Source of the DNA: Volutella citrinella
Lineage: Eukaryota > Ascomycota > Sordariomycetes > Hypocreales > Nectriaceae
NCBI GenBank assembly: GCA_034401135.1
Contig: JAWZSP010000005.1
Location: forward strand, 1,302,001-1,366,000
Direction of reading: 5' to 3'
DNA length: 64,000 nucleotides
Part shown: positions 49,200 through 62,190 of the stretch, in pieces
Layout: every line of letters begins with the position of its first letter
Position numbering within the stretch: the first letter of the stretch is position 1
Translations under genes and position numbers: made by a program
The notes under the pieces: generated by a model
Databases searched by the model: none
Told to the model about the DNA's origin: nothing
Seen by the model: only the letters and a program-made list of their open reading frames with translations

Positions 49200-49760
49200 A
49201 CTTCTTTAGTATTTAATTAAGCTGCTTTATCTGCCTATCTATCTAAGAGTAGTATACTATTAATAGGCGCTATCTAGTTACTTATTTTTTAATTAAGTTT
49301 ACTTAGAATTAGCTTATAAAGAGCTTATTTTTATTATTAATAATTCCTTCTAGTATCTTATACTTATATTTAATATACTTATATAAGATACTTACTAATT
49401 ATACTATATTAAGTTACTTAGTAGTTAGAATAAATAGAGTATACTTAGTTATTTAATAGATAACTATAAGGATTATATTAACTAGCTTGCTTTTAAGCTA
49501 TATATTTTATAGCAGGCCTATAATAAAGTCTATATTAATTTCCTAGAATAGGTATAATAGTAGTAATAATAGTTAAAGCTTTTTATATAAGTAATACCTT
49601 AGTATATAGACGCCTTAGTAATACTTATAGGTCTTAATATACTCCCTTATATCTTTTATAAAGTTAACTTAATAAAACTTCCTTAAAATTAACTTTATAA
49701 TTTTTACTACTTTTATATACCCTGACTAAGGGTTATTATAATAGTACTAAAGGATTTTAT
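49200..49760 (-). pseudogene. Integrase core remnant of copy 2
   Basis: Minus-strand reading shows EINIDFIIGLL (first catalytic Asp GAC at 49,530-49,528 kept), GIINNKNKLFIS at about 49,346-49,311 (family GIVSDRDKLFTS, catalytic Asp lost to Asn) and YYS*IDRQIKQLN at about 49,254-49,214 (family YHPQTDGQTERLN, catalytic Glu changed to Lys). So two of the three DDE residues are gone through G-to-A changes. Confidence 0.85.
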
Positions 49761-51139
49761 TTTATAAGAATAGCTTTTTTAAAATAATAAGTCTCTTTTT
49801 AAAGAATAATATATTTATATAGTCTATTATATAATTCTTCTTTCTAGTATTAATATATATTATATTTATATATATTAGGTATTCTAGGTTAGTAATCTGC
49901 AGCCTTCTAACTAATACTTCTAGCTTATATAATAACTATATTAGAAATACTATTTCACTTTCTATAAGTTCTTTTATAATAGGATATAGGATGTATTAGT
50001 TTAGAATAATAACCCTAGCTTACTCTAGGTCCTTTATATACTCTTAATAAGTATTACTTTAGGGAGTAGGTTTTATAATAGGACTTTTTTAAGCTAGTCC
50101 TATTTATACTCTAATCTATATTTTAAATATTATTACTTATATTATATATAAGGATAGCTTATAAAATAAGCTATATTATTATAAAGTAAGAGCTATAATT
50201 ATCTAGGCTATAGCTAGTCTAACTAAGCTAGACTTAACTACTTAAATAAATACTTAAGATACCTTAGACTTTTTTTTTTAATTTATAATTATTTATTATA
50301 TATTTAGAGAGAGGTTTTTTATTAAGTTAAGCTTATAGGCTAAACTTAGTAATATATCACTATATATAAACTGACCTTCTATATAGTTAGGCTTATAAGA
50401 CAGCCTGTTTATAGGGTTATTTATTTCTAGGTAGTACTATACCTTAAAATTAAACTTTAAAAATTAATATACCTATCTTATAAATCTTTTTTAAAGGTCT
50501 TTTATAAAAGCTTTAAGGATTTATTAAAGTGCTTTATAATTAGTAAGGAGTATAAAATATTTAAAAAATCCTTAAAAATAGTAACTCTAGTACTTAATTA
50601 ATTTAAAGATTATAAAGAGCTCTTATTATCTTATACCCTATTAATTTTCTATTTTTAATAGTTTATATAAAAAGTATATAACTAAATACTATTAACTATT
50701 ATATTACTAAGCTAGGATACTTATAATTACTTAGTTAGAAGTATCTATTTCTACTTAGCTAAAGAGTATAGGATTTTAGTAATAGAAAATAGTTATAAAA
50801 CTAAAGGTAGCTTTTAGCTTGCTAAATATAGCTATAGTATATTCTATTTACTAGAACTCCCTAACTTACCTACTTTTATAACTTCTTTTTAAGAGGTCTA
50901 TTAAAAGTAAGGCTATTTTTAAGTAGTAGAAGATAAATTTTTAGTAAAAGTTATAGAATCCTAAGAAGACTTAAAAATCTTAGATAGATTCTAGTAATTA
51001 TTACTTAGTAATAGCTTATATATACTCTAACTCTATACTTACTTTTTCTTAAGTAATATAATAGCTAAAAAAGTCTACTTTTTATTAATAGAATATATAC
51101 TTTAATAGCTTTATATAGAGTTATATAGCTTATAGTTTT

Positions 51140-51620
51140 TAAAGAACTTTTTAAAAGTACTAAGTATATTCTTTTTAAATTTTTAAGTAAATAATAATAT
51201 TATTAAGGTATATAATATAATAGGTATTTAATAACTTAGTAAGTATTTAGTAAATATATATTTAGAAGATAGCTAGTATATTAATTAAGTTAAAAAGTAT
51301 AACTATATATTTAAAATATTTATACTATATATAAAAAGCTGTTTTCTAGTAGTTGCTCTTTTTAATATAGATATAATAGTATATATCTTAGATATTAATA
51401 ATAAAAATCTATTTTATTTTTAAAAGATAGTTTAGAAGGTCTTTAATTAGTAAAAGAGAGTAGTAATTCTTAATTATAATTATATTAAGACTATAGTAAT
51501 CTATATATAGGTAGAGTATACTATCTTTTTTAAGTATAAATAAGATTAGGGCTTTTATAAAGCTTTTAGAGTACTTAATATAACTAGAAGCTAAGTATTT
51601 AATAATATATTTATAAAGTA
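51140..51620 (-). pseudogene. Reverse transcriptase remnant of copy 2
   Basis: Minus-strand reading is clearly gypsy RT: LKKDSILYLYIDYYSLNIII (family KKDGSLRLCVDYRxLNKITV), KNYYSLLLIKDLLNYL, KTAFYI*YKYFKYIVILFNL (family [20 protein letters not shown]), and TYYIIYLNNIIIYL at 51,217-51,178, where the catalytic YLDD has become YLNN by two G-to-A changes. The enzyme is inactive on this ground alone. Confidence 0.88.
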
Positions 51621-53546
51621 CCTAACCTTGCTTTTTATTTAGTAGGTATAGTAGCTTAAAGAGTAAGGTCTTGTTCTTTATAATATTAATTATATACTCT
51701 ATGCCTTATAAAATAGGCAGCTTTTTTACTAAGTCCTTATTAAAAGCTCTTATAAAGCTTATAAGCTTTACTAAGAGTTTTATATCCTTAAGTTACTTAT
51801 CTCTATCTAAAGACTTAATTGCCCTATCTTTACTAAAGATAGTACTATAAGTATAAAGGATATATACTTTATATCCTTTCTTAAGAATTTTATATATAAT
51901 TAACTTAGGGTTTATAATAGAGATAGGTTTATAGAATTAATAATAAGTTATTATAATTATAAAGATACTTTCTTTCCTTATTAAGTTATTTAATATTAAT
52001 AGGTTGCTTGCTTTCTTAAGCTTATCTATCTTAATAAAGGTCCTGTATACCTTTCTTAGCTAGCCTTTATTATTAATAAGGAAGAAGGTTAGTTAATAAG
52101 CTTTGCTTTTTATTTATTTTATAATACCCTGCTAATTTTAGAGTTTAGGTACTATATAATTAAAAAGCAGTTAAAAACCTAGCTTTATTATAAAGCAGTT
52201 ATTAATAAGGTCTACTTATATTACTATATTTATATCTATAGCTATCTAGTTTTCTATATAATTATAAAGTATAATAGCTTAGCTTATAATAATTTTATTA
52301 ATAGGTATAATAATAAGTTTAAGTACTAATGCTATTACTTTTTTACTAATACTTACTTATTTTCTAATAACTTATTAATATCTATTTTTTAATAAACCTC
52401 CTATACTTAGGCCTTAAGTAATAATTTAGCAGAGGCCTCTAAGATTAAGATAATACTATCTTAGTATTTATATATAAAGTAGTTAGCTTTCTTATAATTA
52501 AGCTGCCTATATCTATAGTAAATACTTTATATAGAGCTCCCTATACTCCTTTCTTTTAAATACTAGGGTATAGATTAGTTTAACTACTATCTTTTCTTTT
52601 TAGTATTATAATTAGTATTATTTATAAGGCAGTAGTTTAAGTATATAAGTATATAGTTTATTTTATTTATATTTCTCTTATAGTAGTTTATTAGCTAGTT
52701 AGTATAGGTATAGTTAAGATATATTTATATCCTCTTAGCTTTATTAATAATATTATAAACTTTATAAAAGTTAATTATTTAATAATCTATCTTATTTTAT
52801 AAGTTCTTTTATAAGTAATAATAGAAGTAGTAAGCTAAGATAGTATTAATATTAATTCTTTTAGTACTTAATAAGGTATAGATCGCGCTCTATAATTAAA
52901 AGAATTTAAAAAGTCTCTTAGCTTCTCTTTATTAAAAGCCTTTTAACTTATTATAAAGCTATTACTTATATATATAAAAGTCGATATACTTTTATTATAT
53001 AAAGCTAATAAAGTCCTTTTAAATAGGGTTATTTAGTAACTTATTAATATATATTTACTAATACTGCTAAATCTTATAAAAGGCCTTAGTAAAAGCCTAA
53101 TTAATTCTCTATACTATAATAATATGCTTCTTAAAGCTATTATTAGTTTTAACTATTTTAATCTAGTTATTAATAATAATATTAAGGTCATCTTCTTATA
53201 GTATCTTATAACTATAAGTAAGTAGGTGTTTATATTTATAACTAAGGTTAAGAGAATATTTAGTAAGTAGTTAGTAGATAAGCTTATTTTAGTTTATTAT
53301 TTATTATAAGATAGCTATTATAAGGTTTATTATAAAGCTTTTATACTTTATATTTATATAAAAGCACTACCTTTATTCTAGGGTCTTGATTAATAATATT
53401 AACCTCTTATTATTAAATAATAATAGTTAGTTAGATAGGAAAGAAGTATATACTCTTAGAGCAGTTAGAAATATTATATTATATATAGGGATAGACTCCC
53501 TTAGTTAAGATATACTCTATACTAGCTTCTTAAGAAGTAAAAGAAT

Positions 53547-53748
53547 TATAAAGATATAATTATAAGCTAAAGCTAGGAATAAGTATATAGTTAGGGGTAG
53601 GCTGCTATATTAACTTTTACTTATAAGTTTTAAATAATCTTAGTATATAGTTTTTTACTTAGTAATTAGTATACCTGCGCACAGCCTTTGCGGCCTTTAT
53701 AGCCTATAGGCTAGTCTAGGTTATATGTATTATAGGTTTTCCTTTATA
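53547..53748 (-). repeat. 5' LTR of copy 2 (right end)
   Basis: 202 bp partner of 46,724-46,925. Just inside it (sense direction) is attcttttacttcttaagaa, the primer-binding-site position, containing the palindrome cttcttaagaag; the matching position in copy 1 is a T-rich version of the same sequence. Confidence 0.88.
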
Positions 53749-54299
53749 TATATTTAATAATTTAAAAATAATATTATTATTATTAAAGTTTTTATAACTA
53801 ATAAAACTTATTAATATAATTATTCTTAATATAATTTTTAATAATATTATATTATTTTTATAAATCTTTTTTAAAAAATTAATTTAAATAATAAAAAATT
53901 ATAAATTATTTTAAAATAATTTAAAAAATTTAAAAATTAACTATATAATAATAATTATAATTATTTTTATATATTATATTATAATTATATAAAAAATATA
54001 ATAAAAAGCTTTTATTTTAATAAATAAAAAAGTAATTAAATATAAAAAAACTAATTATAATTAAAATATTTATATTTAATATAATTAATATAAAAACTTT
54101 TTTAAAAATTATTAAATAATATATAAATATAAAATAATTAAAATATATAATTATTAAATAATATAATAATTATTATAAAAATTAAAATATTATATTAATA
54201 AATTTATAAATTAATTTAATTAAAATATATAATAAAAAGAGATTTAATATAATTTAAATAAATATTTAATTAAATAAAAAAAAACTTTTTGAAATAAAT

Positions 54300-57200
54300 A
54301 TATTTAATAAAAAAAAATAAGATTTAAAAGAGTTTTTATAATATAATAAATAGTATAATAAAAATTAAATAAATTATTAATAAAGTTTTTTTAAAACTTA
54401 AAAATATTTTTAAAAACCTTTTTATTATTTTTTATAAAATAAAATAATAAAATATTAATTAATTAATATAATTAAAACTAATATAAAAATAAATCTATAT
54501 ATTAAAAAAACTAAAAGTCTATTAAAAAAAATTAATTATAATAAAATTAAGTTAATTAAATAAAGTATTATATTATTATAATTATTAAAATTAATATTTT
54601 TAATTAATATAAACTTAATTTAATTACTTTAAGTATTAAAATAATAAATTAATTAGAAATCTTTAATATATAAACTTAGTTTTATAATCTTAAAAATAAT
54701 TAATAAATTTTTATAATTTTTAATATATTATTTTTTAAAAATATTAAAATTAATAATAATATAAATATAAAAAAAAGAGTTAAGTATTTTTAAATTATAA
54801 TATAAAAATATTATAATAAAATTATTTATAATAATAAAAATAAAATTAATAAAAAAAATAAAAAAATAAAATAAAAGTATAAATTATAAAGAGCTAGACT
54901 TAATAAGTATATAATTAATAATAGTAAATTATAACTATAAGTTTACTTAAAAAATAGCTTTTTTTTTAATATAAAATAGACCTTCTTTTTAATTATAAAT
55001 ATTTTACCTTTTTAAAATATATTAATTTATTTTTTTTTATTATTATTTTACTTAATTAAACTTATTATTAAACTTTAAATATTATAATATTATATTTAAT
55101 ATAAACTATTATAAACTTAAAATATAAAAATTAATTTTATATAAAAGAACTTTTAAAAGTATTATTATATAAATATTAATATCATATTTTTTTTAATTTA
55201 ATTTAAAAAAAAGATTTTATAAAAAGAACTTTTATAAAGAAATAGTTTAATAATCTTATTAATTTTTATTATTAATAACTTACTTTTTTTAAACTTTATA
55301 AAATATAAGACTTTATTAATAATATTTTTAAAATTATAAATATAAAACTAGCTTTCCTTTTTTTTAATAAAATACTTTTATAAAATTATTTTAAAAATAT
55401 TAAATATATTATTAGTATTTAATTAAAATATTATAAAAACTTTTAAAATATAATTAATAAAATAAATAATAAAAACTAAGTTTTAAATATTAACCTTATA
55501 GCTTTTATTTATATAATTTTATATAAAATAAAAAACTTAATAGTTTTTAATAATAATATATTTAAAATTAAATTTTTTTTAAAAACCTAAGATTAGTAAA
55601 AATAATTTTAACTTATTTTTTTTTTATAATATTACTTAAACTTTATAAACTTTTTTTATTAATTTAAGTACTTTTAATTATATTTATTATTTTATATAAA
55701 ATAAGCCTTTTTTTATTAACTTAATTAACTTTACTAATTCTTATTAAAGTTTATTCTTATATAATTAAATAGCTAATTATATATTTTTTTTTAATATTAT
55801 ATAAAAGTAGATCTATTTTTATATTATATAATTTACTTATATTTAGTATAAAACTCTTACCTTTTTTAAGATACTTTTTAACTTAAATTTAATTATATTA
55901 TTTTTAGTTAATTAACTTTATAATTTTAAATATAAACTTTTTAATATTTTCTACTTATTTTAAATATTATATAACTTATAAAAGTATAATTTTAAAAATT
56001 TTAATAAGTATATAAAAAAGGCTATTTTAATAATTAATTAAACTTATTTAAATATAAACTTAAATTTTTATCCTAATTTTAAAATTAAATCCTATTTATT
56101 ATTAATTATATTATTAATACTTATAATAAAAGTTTTAAGATTACTTATATTTTACTTATTTTTATAACTTTATAAATTTTATTTATATATTTTTAAAAAT
56201 TATTAATAAATAGCTTTCTTACTTAATTAATTATATATAGTATATTATTAAGTTTATTAATATTTTTAAAATTTATAAGAATAATTAGTTTTTTATTAAT
56301 TTTTAAAAGTATTTTTATTTTAAGATTAATAAGCTTTATTATTTTTTTATTTTAATATTACTTTATTTAATTAAATTAAATCTATATATTTTTAATTTTT
56401 TATAATCTAATACTTTATTAACTACTTAATAAATATAAAGCTATATTAAGTTATTTAATAAAATACTTATTATATAAAAAAAGTAAAGTATTATTTAAAA
56501 AAGCTTAGTATTATAAAGACTATAATTAGAGTTTAGTATTAATATAATCAGCTTTATTAATTTAATTAAAATATTTTTTATAAAATCTCTAGCTCTTTTA
56601 AATAATAGCTAGTTATTAATCTTAACTTTTTAATTTTTAATTAAAACTATACTTAATTATTTTATATTTAAGTACTAAGCTCTTATTAGTTATATTTTAA
56701 TTAAAACTTTTTATAAGTAATCTATTATTTTATTATAACCTAGATCAGTTAGTAAATAACTTTTTACTAACTTTTTAGCTATTTAATAAAAAGATAAGTT
56801 TAGAACTTAGATATACTTAATTATATTATATTTTAATAATAAAAAGGATTATTATTATACTTAAAAAAGATTATATAATTTAATATTAATATAAATTAGC
56901 TTATATTTTTAAAATTAATTACTATTACTTAATATTATAAAATATAATACTTTTTATTTTTTTTTAAATAATTATAAATATTAGTTTTTCAAAAACTAAT
57001 TCTATTACCTAGGCCTTTATAACTTAGTTCTTAAATAGTAAGGCTGGATTTCTTATCTATAAGAGACCTTAGTATTAAAATAGATAAAGATAAGTAGTAG
57101 ATTAATTTTATAATTAACTAAGTTCTACTATTAAAGTATATTATATTTATACTTAAGATAGCTAAAATATTTAAATTATTATATACTTTAGATAATATTA

Positions 57201-59600
57201 TAATAATAAAGTAAACTCTAAAAAATTAGCTTTTTAAATAAGTTATTAATAAATTAATTTATATTATAAGTAAGCTAGTACTATTATATTTAATTAAGAA
57301 TTAAGTTATTTATAAATTCTTAATTCTTAGTATTATAATTTATATTTAAGTATTTTATATCTTATTTAATTTAATCTATTTTAATTAATAAGATTTTATC
57401 TTTTATAAAATAACTTAACTTTAAGTAGTTTTAAAAATAAGATTTATATTTAGCTAGTTAAAGTAGTATTATACTTATAATCTAGTTAAGGCAAACTTAG
57501 TATTATAAAAAACTATAAGAAAATAGTAATTAAGTAAAAATAAGAATATAAAATATATTAAAAATAGGGATATAAAGATAAAAAATATTAATAAATAATA
57601 ACTAGCTTAATTTAAATATTTTTTATTTAAAATATAATCTACTTAATTATAAGAATATAATATAAATTAAAAAAAAGAGTATATAATAGTAAGATTATAT
57701 TAGTAGTATATAATAGTTAAGCTAGATTAATAATTAAGGTATTTAAGTTAATAACTTAGAAAAATAGGTTTACTTAATATTTTAAATTAATAAAAACTTT
57801 TTTTTTAATCTTTTTTTTTAATTTTTTTTTTTTAATCTTTTTTTTTAATCTTTTTTTATTTAAAAACTTCTTTCTTTTTATTTAATTAGATTAATAGTTA
57901 ATTTAGATTTTATTAATTTTATAAGATATTCTTACTAAAAGTTATATAATATTTTACTATTTTCTTAAAGTTAGCTATTTTATAATAGAATTTTATAAAA
58001 GATATTAATAATTATTAGTATTTATTTAAGCCTATTATTTATATTAATAAAATACTTATTATATTTACTTTTTATATATTTATTAATATATTATTATATT
58101 GATTTTATTATACTTAAATAGTAAGCTTGTATTATTATAATATATAATATAGTAATAATATATTAATAAATTATAAATACTATTTATTATATATTATTTA
58201 ATTTTATTATATATTTAGCTTTATATTAATATAATAACTATCTTTTATAAACTTATATATATAATAACTAGTTATTTTATAAATTATTATAACTTATTTA
58301 TATAAAAAACTATAAAAAGCTTTTTTTTTAAATATATTATTACTTTATATATTCTAACTTTTATTATATTTATACTTTACTTACTTATTATCTTAGTATT
58401 AAATTTTTTATATTTTATATTTTTAATATATTTATAACTTTTATTATATTATTATTATTATTTTTTTTTAAAAATCTTTTTTTTTAAAAAAAACCTATAT
58501 ATATATAATTATTTTTTATAAATATTTAATTTTATATTATATTTAATATATACTTATTAATTTATATTAATTATTATAAATAAAAATAAAAAGCTTATTT
58601 CTTAATATTTATATTAAATATAATATAAATTTATATTTTATTTATAATTAATTAATATATTATTAATATTAAGATTTAATAAATAATAAATAGTATTCTT
58701 ATTATTATTATAATTATAAAAGATAGTTAATAAGCTTATATAATATATAGCTTAATATATATATAATAAAAACTATAATAAATTTTATAATAAAGATTAT
58801 ACTTAATATCTTAATTATAATATTAGCTTATAATAAGTTATAATTAGTATTTAATAAATATAGTAAATAATAGCTTTCTTATTTATTAAAGTCTTTATAC
58901 TTTTAAAAGTTATAAAAAGGTTATAATAAACTTATAGTATTTTAAAGTTTATAACTTTTATAATTATAAATATAAGGATAAAGTTATCTATACTAGATAA
59001 CTTAATACTGGGCTTATATTAGCTATATTATAGTACTTTTCTCCTAGCTTTTTTAAGAAGTGCCTTATTAAGTAAATAGCTAAGTAAGTAACTAAGCTAG
59101 TAGCTAAGTAAGCTAATACCTATATATATATACACTTCTCCTGCCTGCTATTAATAATTTTAAGATACTATTAATTAATACTCTTATTATTTTTAAAAAG
59201 AGTCTTTTTTAAAAAAATTAATTAATTTTAAAATACTAGCTAAAAGCTTAAATTTATAAAATATCTTAATTAATATACTATTTAATAAAGTATTAATATC
59301 TATTTTAATACTTAAATATTAAGTAAAAAATAAGAAAAGTAATATAAATATTATAAAAAGTATCTACTTTTTTTTTAATAAAAAAAAAACTAAAAAAAGA
59401 ATATCTTTTTAAAAATATAAAAAAGAATAATAACTAATAAAGAAAGCTAGTAAAAATAGTAAAAAGGCTATAAAAAAGTATATAATAAATAATAATAAAA
59501 GTATAGCTTAATAAAAGAATTTAAATTATTAAATATCTTATTTATTAAGATTTTATAATTTATAATATTATAATTATATTTCTTTATAAAAAAAATTATT
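54300..59600. other. Degenerate sequence with residual G/C, unidentified
   Basis: Base composition is intermediate, like the interiors of the two LTR elements, suggesting one or more older transposons. I found no LTR pair, terminal inverted repeat or readable domain. A T-rich tandem patch (T runs separated by aatc) lies at about 57,797-57,867, and a 10-bp-arm inverted repeat (aagttatcta/tagataactt) at 58,981-59,003. Confidence 0.5.
57797..57867. repeat. Polypyrimidine tandem patch (T9-12 AATC)
   Basis: About five runs of 7-12 T separated by aatc or aa. The strand asymmetry stands out in otherwise A/T-balanced sequence. Confidence 0.7.
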
Positions 59601-60824
59601 ATAATTATAAAATTTATAATTTTATAAATTTATATTTTATAAATTTTATATAATTTATTAATATTTTATTAATTAAATAAGAAACTTTAATTTTTAAAGG
59701 TTTTTTATTATTATTATTTATTATATATATTTTATTAATTATATTTATAATTTATTATTATTAAAAAAATTCATTTAGTTTTTAATTATTTAAATTAATA
59801 AATTATTAATTATAAATATTATTTATAAATAATAATATTTAATAAAAGCTTTAATAATATAAAATAGATAATATTATTATATTATTTTTTATAAAATATT
59901 TAAATTAAAATAAAAAATATATAAAAATAAATATATTAAAAAAATATAATTTATATTAATAAAATTATAATAATAAATATAAAATTTAAATATTAATAAT
60001 ATAAAAATAATATATATATATATTTTATTTTTATTATAAATTTAATTAATAATATTAATATATAATATAATAATAGCTTTTTATAATAAATATAAATATA
60101 TAATTATAAATTATATAAAATTTTATAAAATTTTATTTAATATTTTAAATATTATAAAATAAAAATAAAATATAAAAAATATATAATTAATATATATATA
60201 TAAATATATTAAAAATATTTTAAAAATATTTTATATAATAATTAATATATATTATAATTAATAAATTAATTAATTAATATAATTTAAAAATAGAAAATAA
60301 AAACTATATATTAATATTAATTATATTATGTTATAAATATAATATTAAAATAATAATATAAAATAAATAATAAAAATTTATATTTTTTATTAAATTTAAA
60401 ATAAAAAAAATTATAAATTATAAATATTAAAAATTTTAAAAAATATAAAAAAATAAAATATTAAGTAAATAAATAATAAAATTTATAATATAAAGTGTAT
60501 ATTTTATAAATATAAAAATAATAATTATATTATAAATAAAAATTTATAAAACTTTATAATATAATAATTATAATTAAATATTATTTTAAAATATAAAAAA
60601 ATAAATAAAAATTATTTATATAATATTTAAATATTATATTATATATAATATAAAAATATTTTCAAAATTATATAAATAAATTAAATATATTAATTTATTT
60701 AAAAAAAAATTATAAAATAATATATAATAATAATTATATAATATAATATTTTTATAAATATAGTAAGATATTAATAATAAAATTAAGCTTTATATAATAT
60801 AAAATAAATATAAATAAAAATATA

Positions 60825-60870
<46 letters not shown>

Positions 60871-62190
60871 AAATATAAAATATTAAATAATTTAAATTAA
60901 TTATTTAAGACTTAAAAATAAATTTATAATATATATAAATATTAATTTTATATTTATTTAAAAAACAGTTTTAAAATAATATTTTTTATATTTTTTTATA
61001 TTTTATTTATTAATATTATTTTTATTTATAATTAAGTTTATTATATTAATTATTTTTATATTAAAAATAATATAAATATATAATATAAATATTAATTTTT
61101 TAAGTTAAATATAAAAAAAAACTTTCTTAAAATTTATATTTTTTAATATTAATATTTATTAAAAAGCTTATATTTTTTATATTTATATTATATCTATAAT
61201 ATATTATTATTATTAATATAAAGTATTTATAAATAATATATTTTAATAAAAAATTTTTATTTATACTTAAAAATAAATTTTTAATTTTAATAATTTTTAA
61301 TTTTAATATATATAATATATATTTAATAATATATAAATAATAATTTATAAATATTATAATTAAAAATATATTAATAATATTATATTTATTATAATTAAAT
61401 ATAAACTTTATTTTTTAAAAATATATTATTTAATTTTATAAAAAGTTTTTAATATATATTTATAAATACTTTTTTAAAATATAATTTAATTTATTTATTT
61501 ATTTATAAATACTATATTATAAATAATTAATAATTAATAATTTATTTTATTATTAAAATTAAATATATATATATAATTTTTTTATAAATAATTATTAAAA
61601 TTATATTTATTAATATATTATTTAATAATATATTTTATAATAATTTAATAATTTAATAATTAAATTAAAATTAATTTTTTTAAAAATATATTATAATAAT
61701 TATATTATTTATAATTTATTATATAATTAAAATTTTAATATATATAGATTTTAATATAAATTATAAATGTTTATTTATTTTTAAATATTTTTAAAAAATT
61801 TAATAAAAAATTTTTTTTATAATTTTTATATATTTTAATTTTAAATTATTATAATATTAATTAAAGATTTATATTCTAAATATTTTTTTCTAAATTATAT
61901 ATAGTTTTTTTAAAAAGAAAATTATTATATTTAATTTAATAATTTTTTTAAATATTAAAATATAATATTTATATATAAGTTATATATTTTAAATTAATAA
62001 TTTATATTTTTTAAATTAATATTTATAATTTATAAAATAATTATATTAAAAATATTATTATATTTAAAATAAATTTTTTTTATAATAAAATATAAAATAT
62101 ATATATTTAAAATAATAATATTAATATTTTTTTATATTTTTATTAACTTTTTTATATATATTATTTTATAAAATAAATATTATATATTAT
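59600..62190. other. Nearly GC-free stretch
   Basis: Same character as the 41-46 kb spacer; no coding remnant. It includes a 31-bp AT dinucleotide run at 60,829-60,859. Confidence 0.6.

Larger units (their letters stand above)
46724..53748 (-). mobile_element. RIP-degraded Ty3/gypsy LTR retrotransposon, copy 2
   Basis: About 7.0 kb, bounded by 202-bp direct repeats (46,724-46,925 and 53,547-53,748) and a target duplication tatat (46,719-46,723 and 53,749-53,753). On the minus strand reverse transcriptase (about 51,620-51,140) precedes integrase (about 49,760-49,200), so the 5' LTR is the right-hand one. Many stops interrupt all frames. It retains more G and C than copy 1, including CpG sites in the LTR (gccttcgcggcc), suggesting a younger or less RIP-affected insertion. 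Gag and protease would lie between about 52,000 and 53,500 but are not readable. Confidence 0.9.
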
